Source of the DNA: an uncultured bacterium
GTDB lineage: Bacteria; Verrucomicrobiota; Lentisphaeria; Victivallales; UBA1829
DNA length: 64,000 nucleotides
Assembly: GCA_900548385.1 (NCBI GenBank)
Contig: URKJ01000001.1
Coordinates: forward strand, 214,924-278,923
Reading direction: 5' to 3'
The translations under genes and the position numbers were made by a program. Of the stretch, positions 37,541-46,439 are shown piece by piece. Below the pieces are notes generated by a model, which was not told the origin of the DNA, did not search any database, and saw nothing but the letters and a program-made list of their open reading frames with translations. Within the stretch, counting starts at the first letter, position 1. Each line of letters begins with the position of its first letter.

Positions 37541-38965
37541 ATGAAGAAGCAGGAATCAAAGGCGGCTTACACTACGGGACCCATCGGAAAAACCATGCTG
37601 ACGACTGCGGTTTCCATGCTCGCCGGAACCTTGGCAATGTCCGGATATAACATTGCGGATACTTATTTTGTCGGACAGCTTGGAAAAATTCCGCTTGCGG
37701 CGATGGGATTTACGTTCCCCGTTATCATGCTGATCGGGTGCGTGTTCCGCGGACTCGGTGTCGGTGTGATGACGACCGCCGCCCAGGCTCTCGGAAGTGG
37801 AAACAACGGCAAAGCGGCAAAGCTGATCACATCGGGTCTTCTGCTGATCCTTCTGGTTTCCGTTTTCTTCGCGGTGCTCGGCATCAACTGTATCGAAAGC
37901 ACGTTTGCGGTTTTCGGCGCCAATGCGGAGGTGATGCCCGATATCCGGGCATATATGACGATCTGGTATCTCGGCTGCTGTACTGCCTCGCTCGGCATGG
38001 CGGGCAATGACCTGCTGATCGCCGCCGGGGATTCCCGGATCGCCAGTTTCATGATGATGGCGGGAATGATCCTGAATGTGATTCTGGATCCGCTGTTTAT
38101 TATGGGATTCGGTCCTGTTCCGGCAATGGGGATCAAAGGTGCGGCGGTTGCAACTGTGCTTTCGCAGTTTGTTTCCGCATTCGTGGTGCTTGCGATTCTT
38201 TCAAAACGTCACGGGCTGATTCTGTTCGCCAGAATGCCGTTTACGATTTTCAAAACGACCTGGGCACTGATCATCCGCTACGCGATACCCTCCACGATCG
38301 GCATGCTGATGATGCCGCTCGGATCCGCCGTCGTGACCAAGATCACGGCTTATTTCGGCAATACGGCGGTTGCCGCATCCGCTGCGGCTGGACGGCTGGA
38401 GATGGTGGCGTTTATTTTCCCGATGGCGCTCGGTATCGCATTGCTGCCGATGGTCGGGCAGAATTACGGAGCCCGGCTTTACAGCCGCATCAATCAATGC
38501 CGTCGGTTTGCCATGCGGTTTGCATTCTTCTTTCTGCTCGTGATGGGGATCATCTATATCCTTGCCGCGCCGTATCTGGTGAAACTGTTCTCTCCGGATC
38601 CGGAGGTCCGGCAGATCATGGTGCTGTATATGCGGATCGTTCCGATCGGGTTCGGAATGATTGAGGTTCACCGCTATTCCACGTTCTTTTTCACCGGATG
38701 CGGGCAGCCTTCCGTGGCGGCGTGGCTCAACGGTCTGCGGATCGTGGCGCTGATGATTCCGTTCTCTCTTCTGGCTCTCTGGGCGGGATCTCTTCCGATG
38801 CTGTTTGCCGCGCGTATGCTTGCCGACGTTCTGGCGGGTTCGCTCGGCTGCTGGATGAGCCGCTGTCTGACCCGTTCCCTGCCGGAAGACGGACGGGCTC
38901 CGTATGTGTATGAGAAACGCCCGTGGTATCTGAGCTTTCTGCCCGGCAGACCTGCCGGAGCGTGA
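37541..38965 (+). CDS. MATE-family efflux transporter, copy 2
   Basis: 474 residues with about twelve membrane helices. MSGYNIADTYFVGQLGKIPLA near residue 33 and FPVIMLIGCVFRGLGVG near 60 are MATE/NorM-like, with a mirrored second half (GMLMMPLGSAVVTKI). It is expected to be a Na+- or H+-coupled exporter of the DinF/VmrA-like branch, more distant from copy 1. No regulator lies directly beside it. Confidence 0.9.
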   Translation: MKKQESKAAYTTGPIGKTMLTTAVSMLAGTLAMSGYNIADTYFVGQLGKIPLAAMGFTFPVIMLIGCVFRGLGVGVMTTAAQALGSGNNGKAAKLITSGLLLILLVSVFFAVLGINCIESTFAVFGANAEVMPDIRAYMTIWYLGCCTASLGMAGNDLLIAAGDSRIASFMMMAGMILNVILDPLFIMGFGPVPAMGIKGAAVATVLSQFVSAFVVLAILSKRHGLILFARMPFTIFKTTWALIIRYAIPSTIGMLMMPLGSAVVTKITAYFGNTAVAASAAAGRLEMVAFIFPMALGIALLPMVGQNYGARLYSRINQCRRFAMRFAFFFLLVMGIIYILAAPYLVKLFSPDPEVRQIMVLYMRIVPIGFGMIEVHRYSTFFFTGCGQPSVAAWLNGLRIVALMIPFSLLALWAGSLPMLFAARMLADVLAGSLGCWMSRCLTRSLPEDGRAPYVYEKRPWYLSFLPGRPAGA

Positions 38966-38993
38966 TTTCCGCCGTTTTCGGTTGACACTCCGT

Positions 38994-39013
38994 TTCGGTT
39001 CAGTCTAACCGAA
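38994..39013. repeat. Inverted repeat abutting the ribosome site of the small-gene trio
   Basis: TTCGGTT (38994-39000) and AACCGAA (39007-39013) form a 7-bp stem with a 6-base loop, immediately followed by the GGAGG of the 39024 gene. A further TTTCGGTT copy lies at 38976. It could hide the ribosome site or be a protein site. The TTGACA at 38982 has no good -10. Confidence 0.4.
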
Positions 39014-39023
39014 GGAGGAAACT

Positions 39024-39461
39024 ATGTCGGCCGAACCAAGCGGATACAACATCATCGTAAGCTGTTCGCAGGATTCCGCGATCCTGTTCAACTGCAAAGC
39101 AAAGAAGCGTCCGGGGCTCCGTCTCGCTTCTAAAATCGACATCACCACCGACCGTTCGCGTTCCGCACGGGAATATGAACCGGGCGGACTCGTGGAGATC
39201 ACCGACGGTCAGCTGACCGTTCCGGACGATCCTGAACTGGAAGCCCGGATTCTTGCAATCATCGGTAAAAAGGGCGTCGTCACGTTCCGCGGCAGGACTT
39301 CCGCGCGCGAGGTGCGGTACACGAATGCGTGGTTCGCTTCCTACACGCCCGAAGAAGTCTCTCTGGATTCCGCTCAGCCGACCGCAATCATTACGATCCA
39401 GTCAGCCGGCGGCGCGGCATCCCTGCCGGAAGTGGCGGATTCTCCGGAGGTGGCATCATGA
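39024..39461 (+). CDS. Hypothetical protein, first of a coupled trio (phage tail-tube-like?)
   Basis: 145 residues, not confidently recognised. It is beta-rich with few Cys, no signal peptide and no membrane helix. The middle part (LVEITDGQLTVPDDPELEARIL) and the end (VRYTNAWFASYTPEEVSLDS, then ITIQSAGG) resemble small phage tail-tube subunits in general style. GAAGGAGGAA precedes the ATG at ideal distance. The stop overlaps the next gene by ATGA. The trio has no phage neighbours here, so a domesticated or decayed tail module is only a suggestion. Confidence 0.65.
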   Translation: MSAEPSGYNIIVSCSQDSAILFNCKAKKRPGLRLASKIDITTDRSRSAREYEPGGLVEITDGQLTVPDDPELEARILAIIGKKGVVTFRGRTSAREVRYTNAWFASYTPEEVSLDSAQPTAIITIQSAGGAASLPEVADSPEVAS

Positions 39462-39826
39462 AATACTGTACCCGCGAGGAGCTGATTCACCGGAAAATGC
39501 CGGTCCGCGCTCATGATCTGCTGCTGCCATCGGGACGCCGCCTGAAAGTCGTTCCGCTCCTGCCGGAAGTCCGGGCGCGTTTCTCGGAACTGAATCCATG
39601 GAAAAAGCTGGTTGCTGCGCTTCATTTCGGGATCGTCGAACCGGAATTGAGTGTGAGCGACGCTGTTGCGTTTCTGAATTCCGCGCCATTGGAGGCGGTC
39701 GCCGCCGGACGCCGGATTCTTGCGCTTTCCGCGGAATATGACCGCCCGGATGCTGTCCGCAAAGATGAAACGGAACATTTTTTTGCCGCACTTGAGGGAA
39801 TCGCGGGAATGAGAGGGGAACGATGA
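39458..39826 (+). CDS. Hypothetical protein, second of the trio (tail-chaperone-like position)
   Basis: 122 residues from ATG 39458, overlapping the upstream stop by four bases, with GGAGG ahead. Helical, with a basic N-terminus (YCTREELIHRKMPVRAHDLL) and an Asp/Glu-rich end (DAVRKDETEHFFAALEGI). No known domain recognised. In tailed phages a small helical chaperone of this size follows the tail-tube gene, which fits the order seen but is not proof. Confidence 0.6.
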   Translation: MKYCTREELIHRKMPVRAHDLLLPSGRRLKVVPLLPEVRARFSELNPWKKLVAALHFGIVEPELSVSDAVAFLNSAPLEAVAAGRRILALSAEYDRPDAVRKDETEHFFAALEGIAGMRGER

Positions 39827-40122
39827 GCGATTTCGCTTCTTTGACTTTGGAATTGGACACCACGCCGTTTGAGGAATCTTTGCGGGAATGCGAGGAGGCT
39901 GTCAACGGTTTGAACGCTTCCGGCAGTATGGAGAGTTCCGGTGCGGACGGTGCAGGGGAGCGGATCGGACCGGAGGTGCTCAATGCGTTGAATTCCGCTT
40001 CCCTGACCGGAGTCGGCGCAACGTTGGAAACGATCAGCGGACAGCTGGCGGAGATCTCCGGCGTTCTGAATCAGATTGCCGGAGAGAAAACTGTCCGCTT
40101 TGAACTTGTTTCCGCCGTCTGA
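39823..40122 (+). CDS. Hypothetical protein, third of the trio (tape-measure-start-like)
   Basis: 99 residues, again coupled by ATGA. LTLELDTTPFEESLRECEEAV near the start resembles the opening of phage tape-measure proteins (beta strand, then amphipathic helix). The protein stops after 99 residues, and the next gene converges five bases later. If of phage origin it would be a truncated tape measure. Otherwise it is unrecognised. Confidence 0.55.
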   Translation: MSDFASLTLELDTTPFEESLRECEEAVNGLNASGSMESSGADGAGERIGPEVLNALNSASLTGVGATLETISGQLAEISGVLNQIAGEKTVRFELVSAV

Positions 40123-40127
40123 CGGAG

Positions 40128-42863
40128 TCAGCGGACGCTGACGTTCATAACGGAGTCTGCGATTCTGCCGAGCCGGTCCGACTCCGTTATGCTGGTGATC
40201 TTTGCCGTTGTCGCCGGTTTGTCCGGGGTGACGGTAAAGGTCGCGACGATCTGTTTTTCCGTCTTTCCCGCAATGGAAAAGCGGATTTCCCGCGGAGAGC
40301 TTTTCCAGCCTTCCGGCAGACGGAGAGCGATCCGTCCGGTTTCCGGCTGAGAATCCAGGTTGGTCAGCCGGACGTGGACCGTGTACGGAGAGTTCGCTTT
40401 AAGTTCCGCCGAAAGATTGAGCTTGTCGAACACGGATTTTCGTCTCGGATGACGCTTTTCCGCGGGAAGGAGTGCCTGAATCAGAGTCTTCCAGCGGTTG
40501 TTCGGCTGGAACTTTTTCGGGAACAGAGTCAGGTTGAAACGTTCTGCTTCTTTCAGCAGATCCGGATTCGCTCCGAGAATATATTGCGGGTAATCATCAA
40601 GCGGAAGCGTCAGAAAACCATGATCCGTTTTCACTTTCCGGCTGTTGCCCATCATATCGACGACCTCCACTTCCTTGCTTTTGACCTGAAAGCGGATCAG
40701 GAGCGGTTTCGGTTCTCCGGTTGCGGGGCGTCCGTTCCACAGCAGAGAGGTGCCCGGTTTCTGATCGCTCCATGCGGGGGTGTTGACCGGGTCCGGTACC
40801 ACTTTCTGGCGGTAGAGGGTCGCCCATGCGACGAGAATCGGCTTGTTGTCCTGCGTGCGGAACGCGCGGATATAGGTATACGGCTTCAGATCGGGATTAA
40901 TGTTGAGTTCCGTTTTTTCCCGGTCGGCGGAAAGCAGTTCTTTTTCCAGCCCCGGAGTTGCCTGTCCGAACCAGGAGCGGCTGAACTCCGCGTCACGGTC
41001 CATGACATTGGAAATCCGTCCCGGAGAGAGCAGTTCACCGGCATACCCGGCTCCGTCCAGCAGACGAGTCATCACAGCGTATGCCGGATAGGCTGGGAGC
41101 GGCTGGCCGTACTCCGTAAGCCCGAAACCGCCATAGCTGTCGATCGTGAACCACATTTTGCCGGAGAGTCCGTAGGCGAGACCCTGCAGATAACTGCGGA
41201 CCATGAACGCCGCCGCGATGCTGCGGTCCGAAACAGAACGCAGCGGATATTTTTCAACTCTGCGGTCCGGGTAAAGCGTCAGATACCCGTTTTCGCTGTC
41301 ATACACCGGTTTTTCCCCGAAACGGTCCATCAGTCCGCGCAGGAGCGTGACGCGGTCATGAAGCCAGTATTCACGCGTCATGGTGTTGTTGACCTCCGGT
41401 GCGCGCGGGAAGCAGTGGAGATGAACGAACAGAGCATCCATATAATCCCATGCGCCGTTTGCCTGAAATTCTTCCAGCCAGAGCGTATCGACTCCCGCCA
41501 GTCCACTGCCGCCGACCATGAGCGCGGGATCATGCTGTTTGGTTTTTACATATTCGATTTTCATTTCTTCCGCAAAATCCACGGGCAGGCGGATGGCGTT
41601 GACTTCGTTTGCCGCTTCCGTCAGACGGAATGTTCCGGCGGGATATTTCCAGCTTTCGGAGCCGAGGGGGACCGCGTCGATCTGCCGTTTGTTCTGTTCC
41701 CCGAAAATCTTCGCCGTATCGGCTTTGCTGTAAACGCCGTCGGCGGGAAGTTCCGGACCGGCTTTCCCGTCTTGCACGATCCGGTAAGCTCCCCGGACCC
41801 GGAGCGTGCCGATTCCGATCCATTCCATCAGATCCAGTTTTTCCGTGCTTTTCCGGTTCCAGGGATAAAGCATTCCGCCGAAGATCGAATTTTTCTTGAA
41901 TTTCCGCTCCGCCGGCGGAAGCACGCAATACGAACGTGTCAGAACATTGCCGTCTTCACGGGTCAGGCGCAGTTCAAAATAACCGGTTTGCCCGGCGGGC
42001 AGGGCAACGGTTTGACGGGTGACGGTTCCGGCTTTCGCCTGAAGCGGGAGCAGACGTGTTTCGAGTCTTTTTTTCCGGTGGTCGAAGATTTCCAGACGCG
42101 CCGTTCCGCTCCAGTCTTTCCCGGTCCGGTTGAGCAGATTCAATTCCGCTTCCGGTGCGTCGCCGGGCAGCAGAACATTGCAGTATCTCCGGAACCGAAC
42201 CGCAATTTCCACGGGTTCATCGGAAAGCCCGCTGAACAGCGGAGGAGTCCCCAGATAAGGCGTCAGAGCCATATCGAGCTCAAAGTGATACGCTCCGTCT
42301 TTTCCCTGCCACGGCGGAGTGCCGGAACTGCTCTTCTGTTTGCGGTTGAATGCGAGACGGAGCCCCGGATCGAATTCGGCACGAAGTCCGCAGTTCCCGC
42401 CTTCCGGGCCGTTGTTCGCATTGGAGCCGAGCAGACGCTGCTCTTCTTTCGCGTAGGTGAAGATGATCCGTTTGTGAAACGCATCATCCATATTGCCACG
42501 ATACGTTCCGCGGAACCGCACGCGGAGCAGATCCGGACGGGCGTCAAGGGTACCGGACAGTGCAATGCGGTCCGCCTGCGGTCCGGTAAATTTGTATTCA
42601 AAACTGATCTGTTCGTGTTTGCCGTTCCGTTCGATCAGACGGGCGGAGAAGGAGGTGGAGCGGAAGAGAGGAGCCCATGCCTTATCGGTTGCATCGAATC
42701 CGATCCGACTGAGAAACGGAGCGAAAGAGCCGTCCGGCTGGCGGATCGAGACCGTCAGCTGCCGCGAATAATCCAACCGGTAATTCCGCCCCTGATAGAT
42801 CTTTGTATCCGATGCGGAGCAGAACAGAACGGCTGTCAGCAGAAAGAACACCTGGAATTTCAT
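40128..42863 (-). CDS. Secreted large glycosidase-like protein, cassette 2
   Basis: 911 residues from ATG 42863 (AAAAGGAGG upstream), with signal peptide MKFQVFFLLTAVLFCSAS. About 330 residues of beta-sandwich precede a barrel-like region (about 340-700). Within it LTEAANEVNA (Glu420) and YDSENGYL (Glu524) are candidates for the acid/base and nucleophile of a clan GH-A enzyme. LSGKMWFTIDSYGGFG follows. The last 200 residues are beta-rich, with an NPCBM-associated/NEW3-like strand pattern (LPEGWKSSPREIRFSIAGK). It is the final gene of the GntR-pseudopilin-hydrolase operon. The exact GH family is not recognised. Confidence 0.7.
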   Translation of the reverse strand: MKFQVFFLLTAVLFCSASDTKIYQGRNYRLDYSRQLTVSIRQPDGSFAPFLSRIGFDATDKAWAPLFRSTSFSARLIERNGKHEQISFEYKFTGPQADRIALSGTLDARPDLLRVRFRGTYRGNMDDAFHKRIIFTYAKEEQRLLGSNANNGPEGGNCGLRAEFDPGLRLAFNRKQKSSSGTPPWQGKDGAYHFELDMALTPYLGTPPLFSGLSDEPVEIAVRFRRYCNVLLPGDAPEAELNLLNRTGKDWSGTARLEIFDHRKKRLETRLLPLQAKAGTVTRQTVALPAGQTGYFELRLTREDGNVLTRSYCVLPPAERKFKKNSIFGGMLYPWNRKSTEKLDLMEWIGIGTLRVRGAYRIVQDGKAGPELPADGVYSKADTAKIFGEQNKRQIDAVPLGSESWKYPAGTFRLTEAANEVNAIRLPVDFAEEMKIEYVKTKQHDPALMVGGSGLAGVDTLWLEEFQANGAWDYMDALFVHLHCFPRAPEVNNTMTREYWLHDRVTLLRGLMDRFGEKPVYDSENGYLTLYPDRRVEKYPLRSVSDRSIAAAFMVRSYLQGLAYGLSGKMWFTIDSYGGFGLTEYGQPLPAYPAYAVMTRLLDGAGYAGELLSPGRISNVMDRDAEFSRSWFGQATPGLEKELLSADREKTELNINPDLKPYTYIRAFRTQDNKPILVAWATLYRQKVVPDPVNTPAWSDQKPGTSLLWNGRPATGEPKPLLIRFQVKSKEVEVVDMMGNSRKVKTDHGFLTLPLDDYPQYILGANPDLLKEAERFNLTLFPKKFQPNNRWKTLIQALLPAEKRHPRRKSVFDKLNLSAELKANSPYTVHVRLTNLDSQPETGRIALRLPEGWKSSPREIRFSIAGKTEKQIVATFTVTPDKPATTAKITSITESDRLGRIADSVMNVSVR

Positions 42864-42879
42864 AATGCCTCCTTTTCCC

Positions 42880-43533
42880 TCAGCGGCCGAAACAGTCGCG
42901 GTCGGCGGCGAGCCAGCTGGAATAACGGCGGAATTCCGTATGACCGTCAAGGAAACCGCCGATGGCTCCTCCTTCGTGGCGCGGGTCGAAACTCTGCGGA
43001 GCTTCGTTTACCCATGCGGCATTTTTTGCCGGATAGAACGAAATACTGCCTCTGGTATCGCCGATCAGCGTGCGTGTGGAAACTTCTCTGATCCGGGAAA
43101 GCATCAGAGAGTGATTGTAGCTGACGCCGTACGTTGTGCTGGAATAGATGCCGATTGTCCGGTTGTCGGCACTGGTGAGCGGGCAGATCAGTACGCCTGT
43201 GCCGCTTTTTCCCTCGTTTTCGCTCTGCCATACCTTGGGGACGGGCAGATAACCGCCGCAGACGAGCAGATTGCTCCACCAGTTTTTATTGCGCGTGGGA
43301 TTGGTTCCGGAAAAGCTGGTCGCCAGATTCAGCGGAGGCGTCCGGTCGTTGAAATCGGTTGCATAAAGCAGGACTGCCGCCATGATCTGTTTCTGATTTC
43401 CGTTGCAGCTGCTTTGCAGGGAGCGCGCCCGCGCCTTGTTCAATGCCGGCAGCAGCAGGGCGGCGAGGATCATGATGATGGTCACTACTATGAGGAGTTC
43501 CACGAGGGTAAATCCATATCGTTTCATATTCAT
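42880..43533 (-). CDS. Prepilin-type pseudopilin, cassette 2
   Basis: 217 residues. MNMKRYG precedes the N-helix FTLVELLIVVTIIMILAALL. This is the only one of the four pseudopilins here with the canonical Gly at -1. PALNKARARSLQSSCNGNQKQ follows. The C-terminus carries the family motif RHEGGAIGGFLDGHTEF. ATG 43533 overlaps the regulator's stop by four bases. The hydrolase begins 16 bp downstream. Probably processed by a prepilin peptidase and assembled in a type II-secretion-like or other fibre; role unproven. Confidence 0.9.
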   Translation of the reverse strand: MNMKRYGFTLVELLIVVTIIMILAALLLPALNKARARSLQSSCNGNQKQIMAAVLLYATDFNDRTPPLNLATSFSGTNPTRNKNWWSNLLVCGGYLPVPKVWQSENEGKSGTGVLICPLTSADNRTIGIYSSTTYGVSYNHSLMLSRIREVSTRTLIGDTRGSISFYPAKNAAWVNEAPQSFDPRHEGGAIGGFLDGHTEFRRYSSWLAADRDCFGR

Positions 43534-44645
43534 AAGCGGGTTCCTTTCTGTGAGGCTTTAGGGGATGTGACACTTTCCCGCTCATTCAGTACGGCGGGAT
43601 AACGTTTTTCCGGCTGGCGCGGCAGATTGCCGGCGATGATGTCCAGCGCGTCGCGGCTCATTGCGGTGAAATCGGTTCTGGTGGCGGTGATCGCCGGGGT
43701 GGCGTCGGCAAGCATGGCGTCGTCGCCGTGCGAGAGTATGCCGATCTCTTCCGGGACCCGGATGTGGTGTTCCCAGAGGACCCGCCGTCCGGCGAACGCT
43801 CCGCCGGCTCCGATGTAAATCAATCCGGTCAGTTCCCGTTCCCGGATCTCGTCCAACGCTGCGAGTGTGGCTTTTCTCCCTGCATCGCGGCTGCTTTCCC
43901 AGGATTTGACGGGGCCGGAGAACAGCGACAGTTCAATTCCCGCTTCTTCCGCGGCTTCGAACGCTCCGGCGATCATCCTCTGCGGGATTGTTCCGTCCGG
44001 GACGGCGCGGATGAAGCCGAGTTTCCGGTGCTGTTTCTGCTGGAAACAACGGATGCACAGTCTGCCGTTTTCAACGGCATCCGGCATCAGGAGCGAAACG
44101 TTTTCCGGCAGTTCGTCGTAAGCAAAATAGCTGTCGAGAATGACGCACGGACACGTCAGTCCGCCCAGTGCTTCCAGCAGCGGTTCTTCCAGCCGGTCGG
44201 CGGAGGAGATCAGGACAACGCCCTTGAGGTCCTTCATCCCCGCCAGCTCCCGGACCAGAGCAAGCCGGTTGCTGTCCCGCTGAAGCCGGTAGTTCTTTGT
44301 GGCAAAGCCAAGCTGACGGGAATAGGCGTTCAGGGTGTGTTCCATCTGCCAGACCGGTCCGGCAAAATAATCCACGCAGAGAAAAACTACGTTTGCATGG
44401 CAGACCGTTTCCTGTTTCGGGAGAACCTCGTACGGCGAACTTCCGGAACAGCTGACGATCCCGGTTCCGCGGCGGCAGATCAGGATTCCCTCTTTCTCCA
44501 GATCGTGCACTGCTCTGCTGACCGGAGATTGCGAAGCGTGAAAACGGCGCATCAGCTCCGCGATCGTCGGCATCCGGAGACGTCCCGACGGTTTCAAAGC
44601 CTCCTCTTTCAGGAACGCTTTGATCTCATCATACTTCTGTGACAT
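43530..44645 (-). CDS. GntR/LacI-type transcriptional repressor, cassette 2
   Basis: 371 residues. The N-terminal winged helix (residues about 1-72: MPTIAELMRRFHASQSPVSRAV) is joined to a LacI-like sensor (about 85-345: VVFLCVDYFAGP, GVVLISSADR, GLIYIGAGGAFAG and IGILSHGDD). It has the same architecture as the regulator at 6240 but is divergent in sequence. It is first in its operon under a consensus promoter and coupled to the pseudopilin by ATGA, which implies autoregulation of the whole cassette. Confidence 0.88.
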   Translation of the reverse strand: MSQKYDEIKAFLKEEALKPSGRLRMPTIAELMRRFHASQSPVSRAVHDLEKEGILICRRGTGIVSCSGSSPYEVLPKQETVCHANVVFLCVDYFAGPVWQMEHTLNAYSRQLGFATKNYRLQRDSNRLALVRELAGMKDLKGVVLISSADRLEEPLLEALGGLTCPCVILDSYFAYDELPENVSLLMPDAVENGRLCIRCFQQKQHRKLGFIRAVPDGTIPQRMIAGAFEAAEEAGIELSLFSGPVKSWESSRDAGRKATLAALDEIRERELTGLIYIGAGGAFAGRRVLWEHHIRVPEEIGILSHGDDAMLADATPAITATRTDFTAMSRDALDIIAGNLPRQPEKRYPAVLNERESVTSPKASQKGTRL

Positions 44646-44712
44646 TCGTTTCCCTTTGTTTTTTTATTGGTTTTCTGTGAAAAAAAACAACCTTAAAAAG
44701 AACTATATTAAT

Positions 44713-44740
44713 ATTATAGCCGCTTTTACCGGTTTGTCAA
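44713..44740 (-). promoter_or_regulatory. Consensus promoter of cassette 2
   Basis: On the minus strand TTGACA (44735-44740) and TATAAT (44713-44718) are perfect, with a 16-bp spacer, 67 bp upstream of the regulator ATG. Confidence 0.85.
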
Positions 44741-44939
44741 CTCTTTTTCTGTATATTATTTAAAATTCCGCATATTGGAATATTGTGTCATTCATCGAAA
44801 AAGACTGATTTTTTGGCAGGAAAGCACAAAAAGACTGTAAATAGCAATTTTTTCCTGTTTGCATAATGCGGAAAGAGCGATACATTAATTATCATAAACT
44901 CGATCGTTGAGTAAGAAACCACAAAAAAAGGAAACAGAA

Positions 44940-46301
44940 ATGGCAAACGGAGTCAAAATCGCCTTCATGGGCGCCGGAAGCACAGTTTTCGTAAAAAACG
45001 TGCTTGGCGACTGCATGTACAAAGAAGCCCTCAAAGATGCGGAGATCGCGCTGTATGACATTGACGCAACGCGGCTGAAAGAATCGGAAAAGGTTCTTTC
45101 CGCATTGAACCACAGCATTAACGACGGCCGCGCCACGGTTAAAACTTATCTCGGCCCGGCAAACCGTAAGAAAGCGTTGAAAAATACCAATTTCGTGGTG
45201 AACGCGATCCAGGTCGGCGGCTATGAGCCCTCCACCGTAATTGACTTCGAGATTCCGAAAAAATACGGTTTGCGGCAGACGATTGCCGATACTCTCGGCA
45301 TCGGCGGTATCTTCCGTGCGCTCCGCACGATCCCCGTCATGCTTGATTTCGCGCATGATCTGGAGGAGGTCAGCCCGAACGCCTGGTTCCTCAACTACAC
45401 CAACCCGATGGCGATGCTGACCGGAGCCATGTTGAAAGGCTCTTCCATCAAAACGGTCGGTCTCTGTCACTCCGTGCAGGTCGGCATCTCTTCTCTGCTG
45501 GATTCTCTGGATCTCTATAAAGGTGAGGGGGAGCGCAACGATATTTTCGGCAAGATCGCCGGCATCAATCACATGGCGTGGCTGCTTACCCTTACCAAAG
45601 GCGGAAAGGACATCTATCCGGAAGTCAAGAAAGTCGCCGCGAAGAAGCTGGCGCAGTGGCGCAAAGCGAAAAAGGCGGAAGACAAGCCAGGCAACATGAT
45701 CCGTCTTGAGATCATGATGAAGTTCGGTTATTATGTGACCGAATCCAGTGAACATAACGCCGAGTACATGCCCTACTGGATCAAATCCAATTATCCTGAA
45801 CTGATTGATGAGTATAAGATTCCGCTGGATGAATATCCGCGCCGCTGTGTGAATCAGATCGAACGCTGGAAAAAACAGTATAAGGAACTCTGCTCAAAAG
45901 AAAGCCTGGAACACAAGCCGTCCAAGGAATACGGTGCGGGAATCATGAATGCCGTCATGACGGGCGAAACGTTCCAGATCGGCGGAAACGTGATGAACAA
46001 CGGCATCATCACCAACCTGCCGCACGACGCTGTTGTTGAAGTGCCGTGTCTGGTGGACTGCAACGGTGTTCAGGGAACGTTCGTGGGCGATCTTCCGCAG
46101 GTCTGCGCCGCTTTGAACCGCACCAACATCAACGTGCAGCTCCTGACCATCGAAGCCGCTCTGACACTTAAAAAAGAGTGTATTTATCAGGCCGCCATGC
46201 TGGATCCGCACACGGCTTCCGAGCTCAGCATTGACAAGATCATTGCCATGTGCGACGATCTCATCAAGGCTCATGGAGATTATCTGCCGAAATACAAATA
46301 A
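44940..46301 (+). CDS. GH4 family glycosidase (alpha-galactosidase-like), copy 2
   Basis: 453 residues from ATG 44940 with AAAAAGGAA upstream; a TTG start 11 codons earlier is unlikely. FMGAGSTVFVKNVLGD is the NAD loop and NYTNPMAM the conserved Asn segment. GLCHSVQ (Cys) and GINHMAW (His) bind the Mn2+, and SSEHNAEYMPYW and EVPCLVDCNG follow. This is closer to the MelA alpha-galactosidase pattern than copy 1. Cytoplasmic. It stands next to cassette 2 but on the other strand, behind a 294-bp AT-rich gap, and has its own terminator. Confidence 0.92.
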   Translation: MANGVKIAFMGAGSTVFVKNVLGDCMYKEALKDAEIALYDIDATRLKESEKVLSALNHSINDGRATVKTYLGPANRKKALKNTNFVVNAIQVGGYEPSTVIDFEIPKKYGLRQTIADTLGIGGIFRALRTIPVMLDFAHDLEEVSPNAWFLNYTNPMAMLTGAMLKGSSIKTVGLCHSVQVGISSLLDSLDLYKGEGERNDIFGKIAGINHMAWLLTLTKGGKDIYPEVKKVAAKKLAQWRKAKKAEDKPGNMIRLEIMMKFGYYVTESSEHNAEYMPYWIKSNYPELIDEYKIPLDEYPRRCVNQIERWKKQYKELCSKESLEHKPSKEYGAGIMNAVMTGETFQIGGNVMNNGIITNLPHDAVVEVPCLVDCNGVQGTFVGDLPQVCAALNRTNINVQLLTIEAALTLKKECIYQAAMLDPHTASELSIDKIIAMCDDLIKAHGDYLPKYK

Positions 46302-46342
46302 CCGGTCTGCGTTCCGCGGATTGTGCGGGACGCGGTTTTCAG

Positions 46343-46386
46343 AATCCCCCTCAAAGACAGGAACAGTGTTTGAGGGGGATTTTTTT
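46343..46386 (+). terminator. Terminator after GH4 copy 2
   Basis: AATCCCCCTCAAA (46343-46355) pairs perfectly with TTTGAGGGGGATT (46369-46381), and a T run follows. Confidence 0.95.
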
Positions 46387-46439
46387 GCTTGCCGCTGTTC
46401 TTTTTCCGCTATGGAATGGGAGGCGGTTGCGGTGTGGTG

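Noticed and set aside
38982..39009. TTGACA at 38982 as a promoter for the small-gene trio
   Set aside because: The only -10 at fair spacing (TCTAAC) would start transcription inside the ribosome site; the inverted repeat explains the region better.
40374..43091. A 905-codon plus-strand frame opposite cassette 2
   Set aside because: The minus strand carries a signal peptide, ribosome sites and a pseudopilin signature; the plus frame has none of these.
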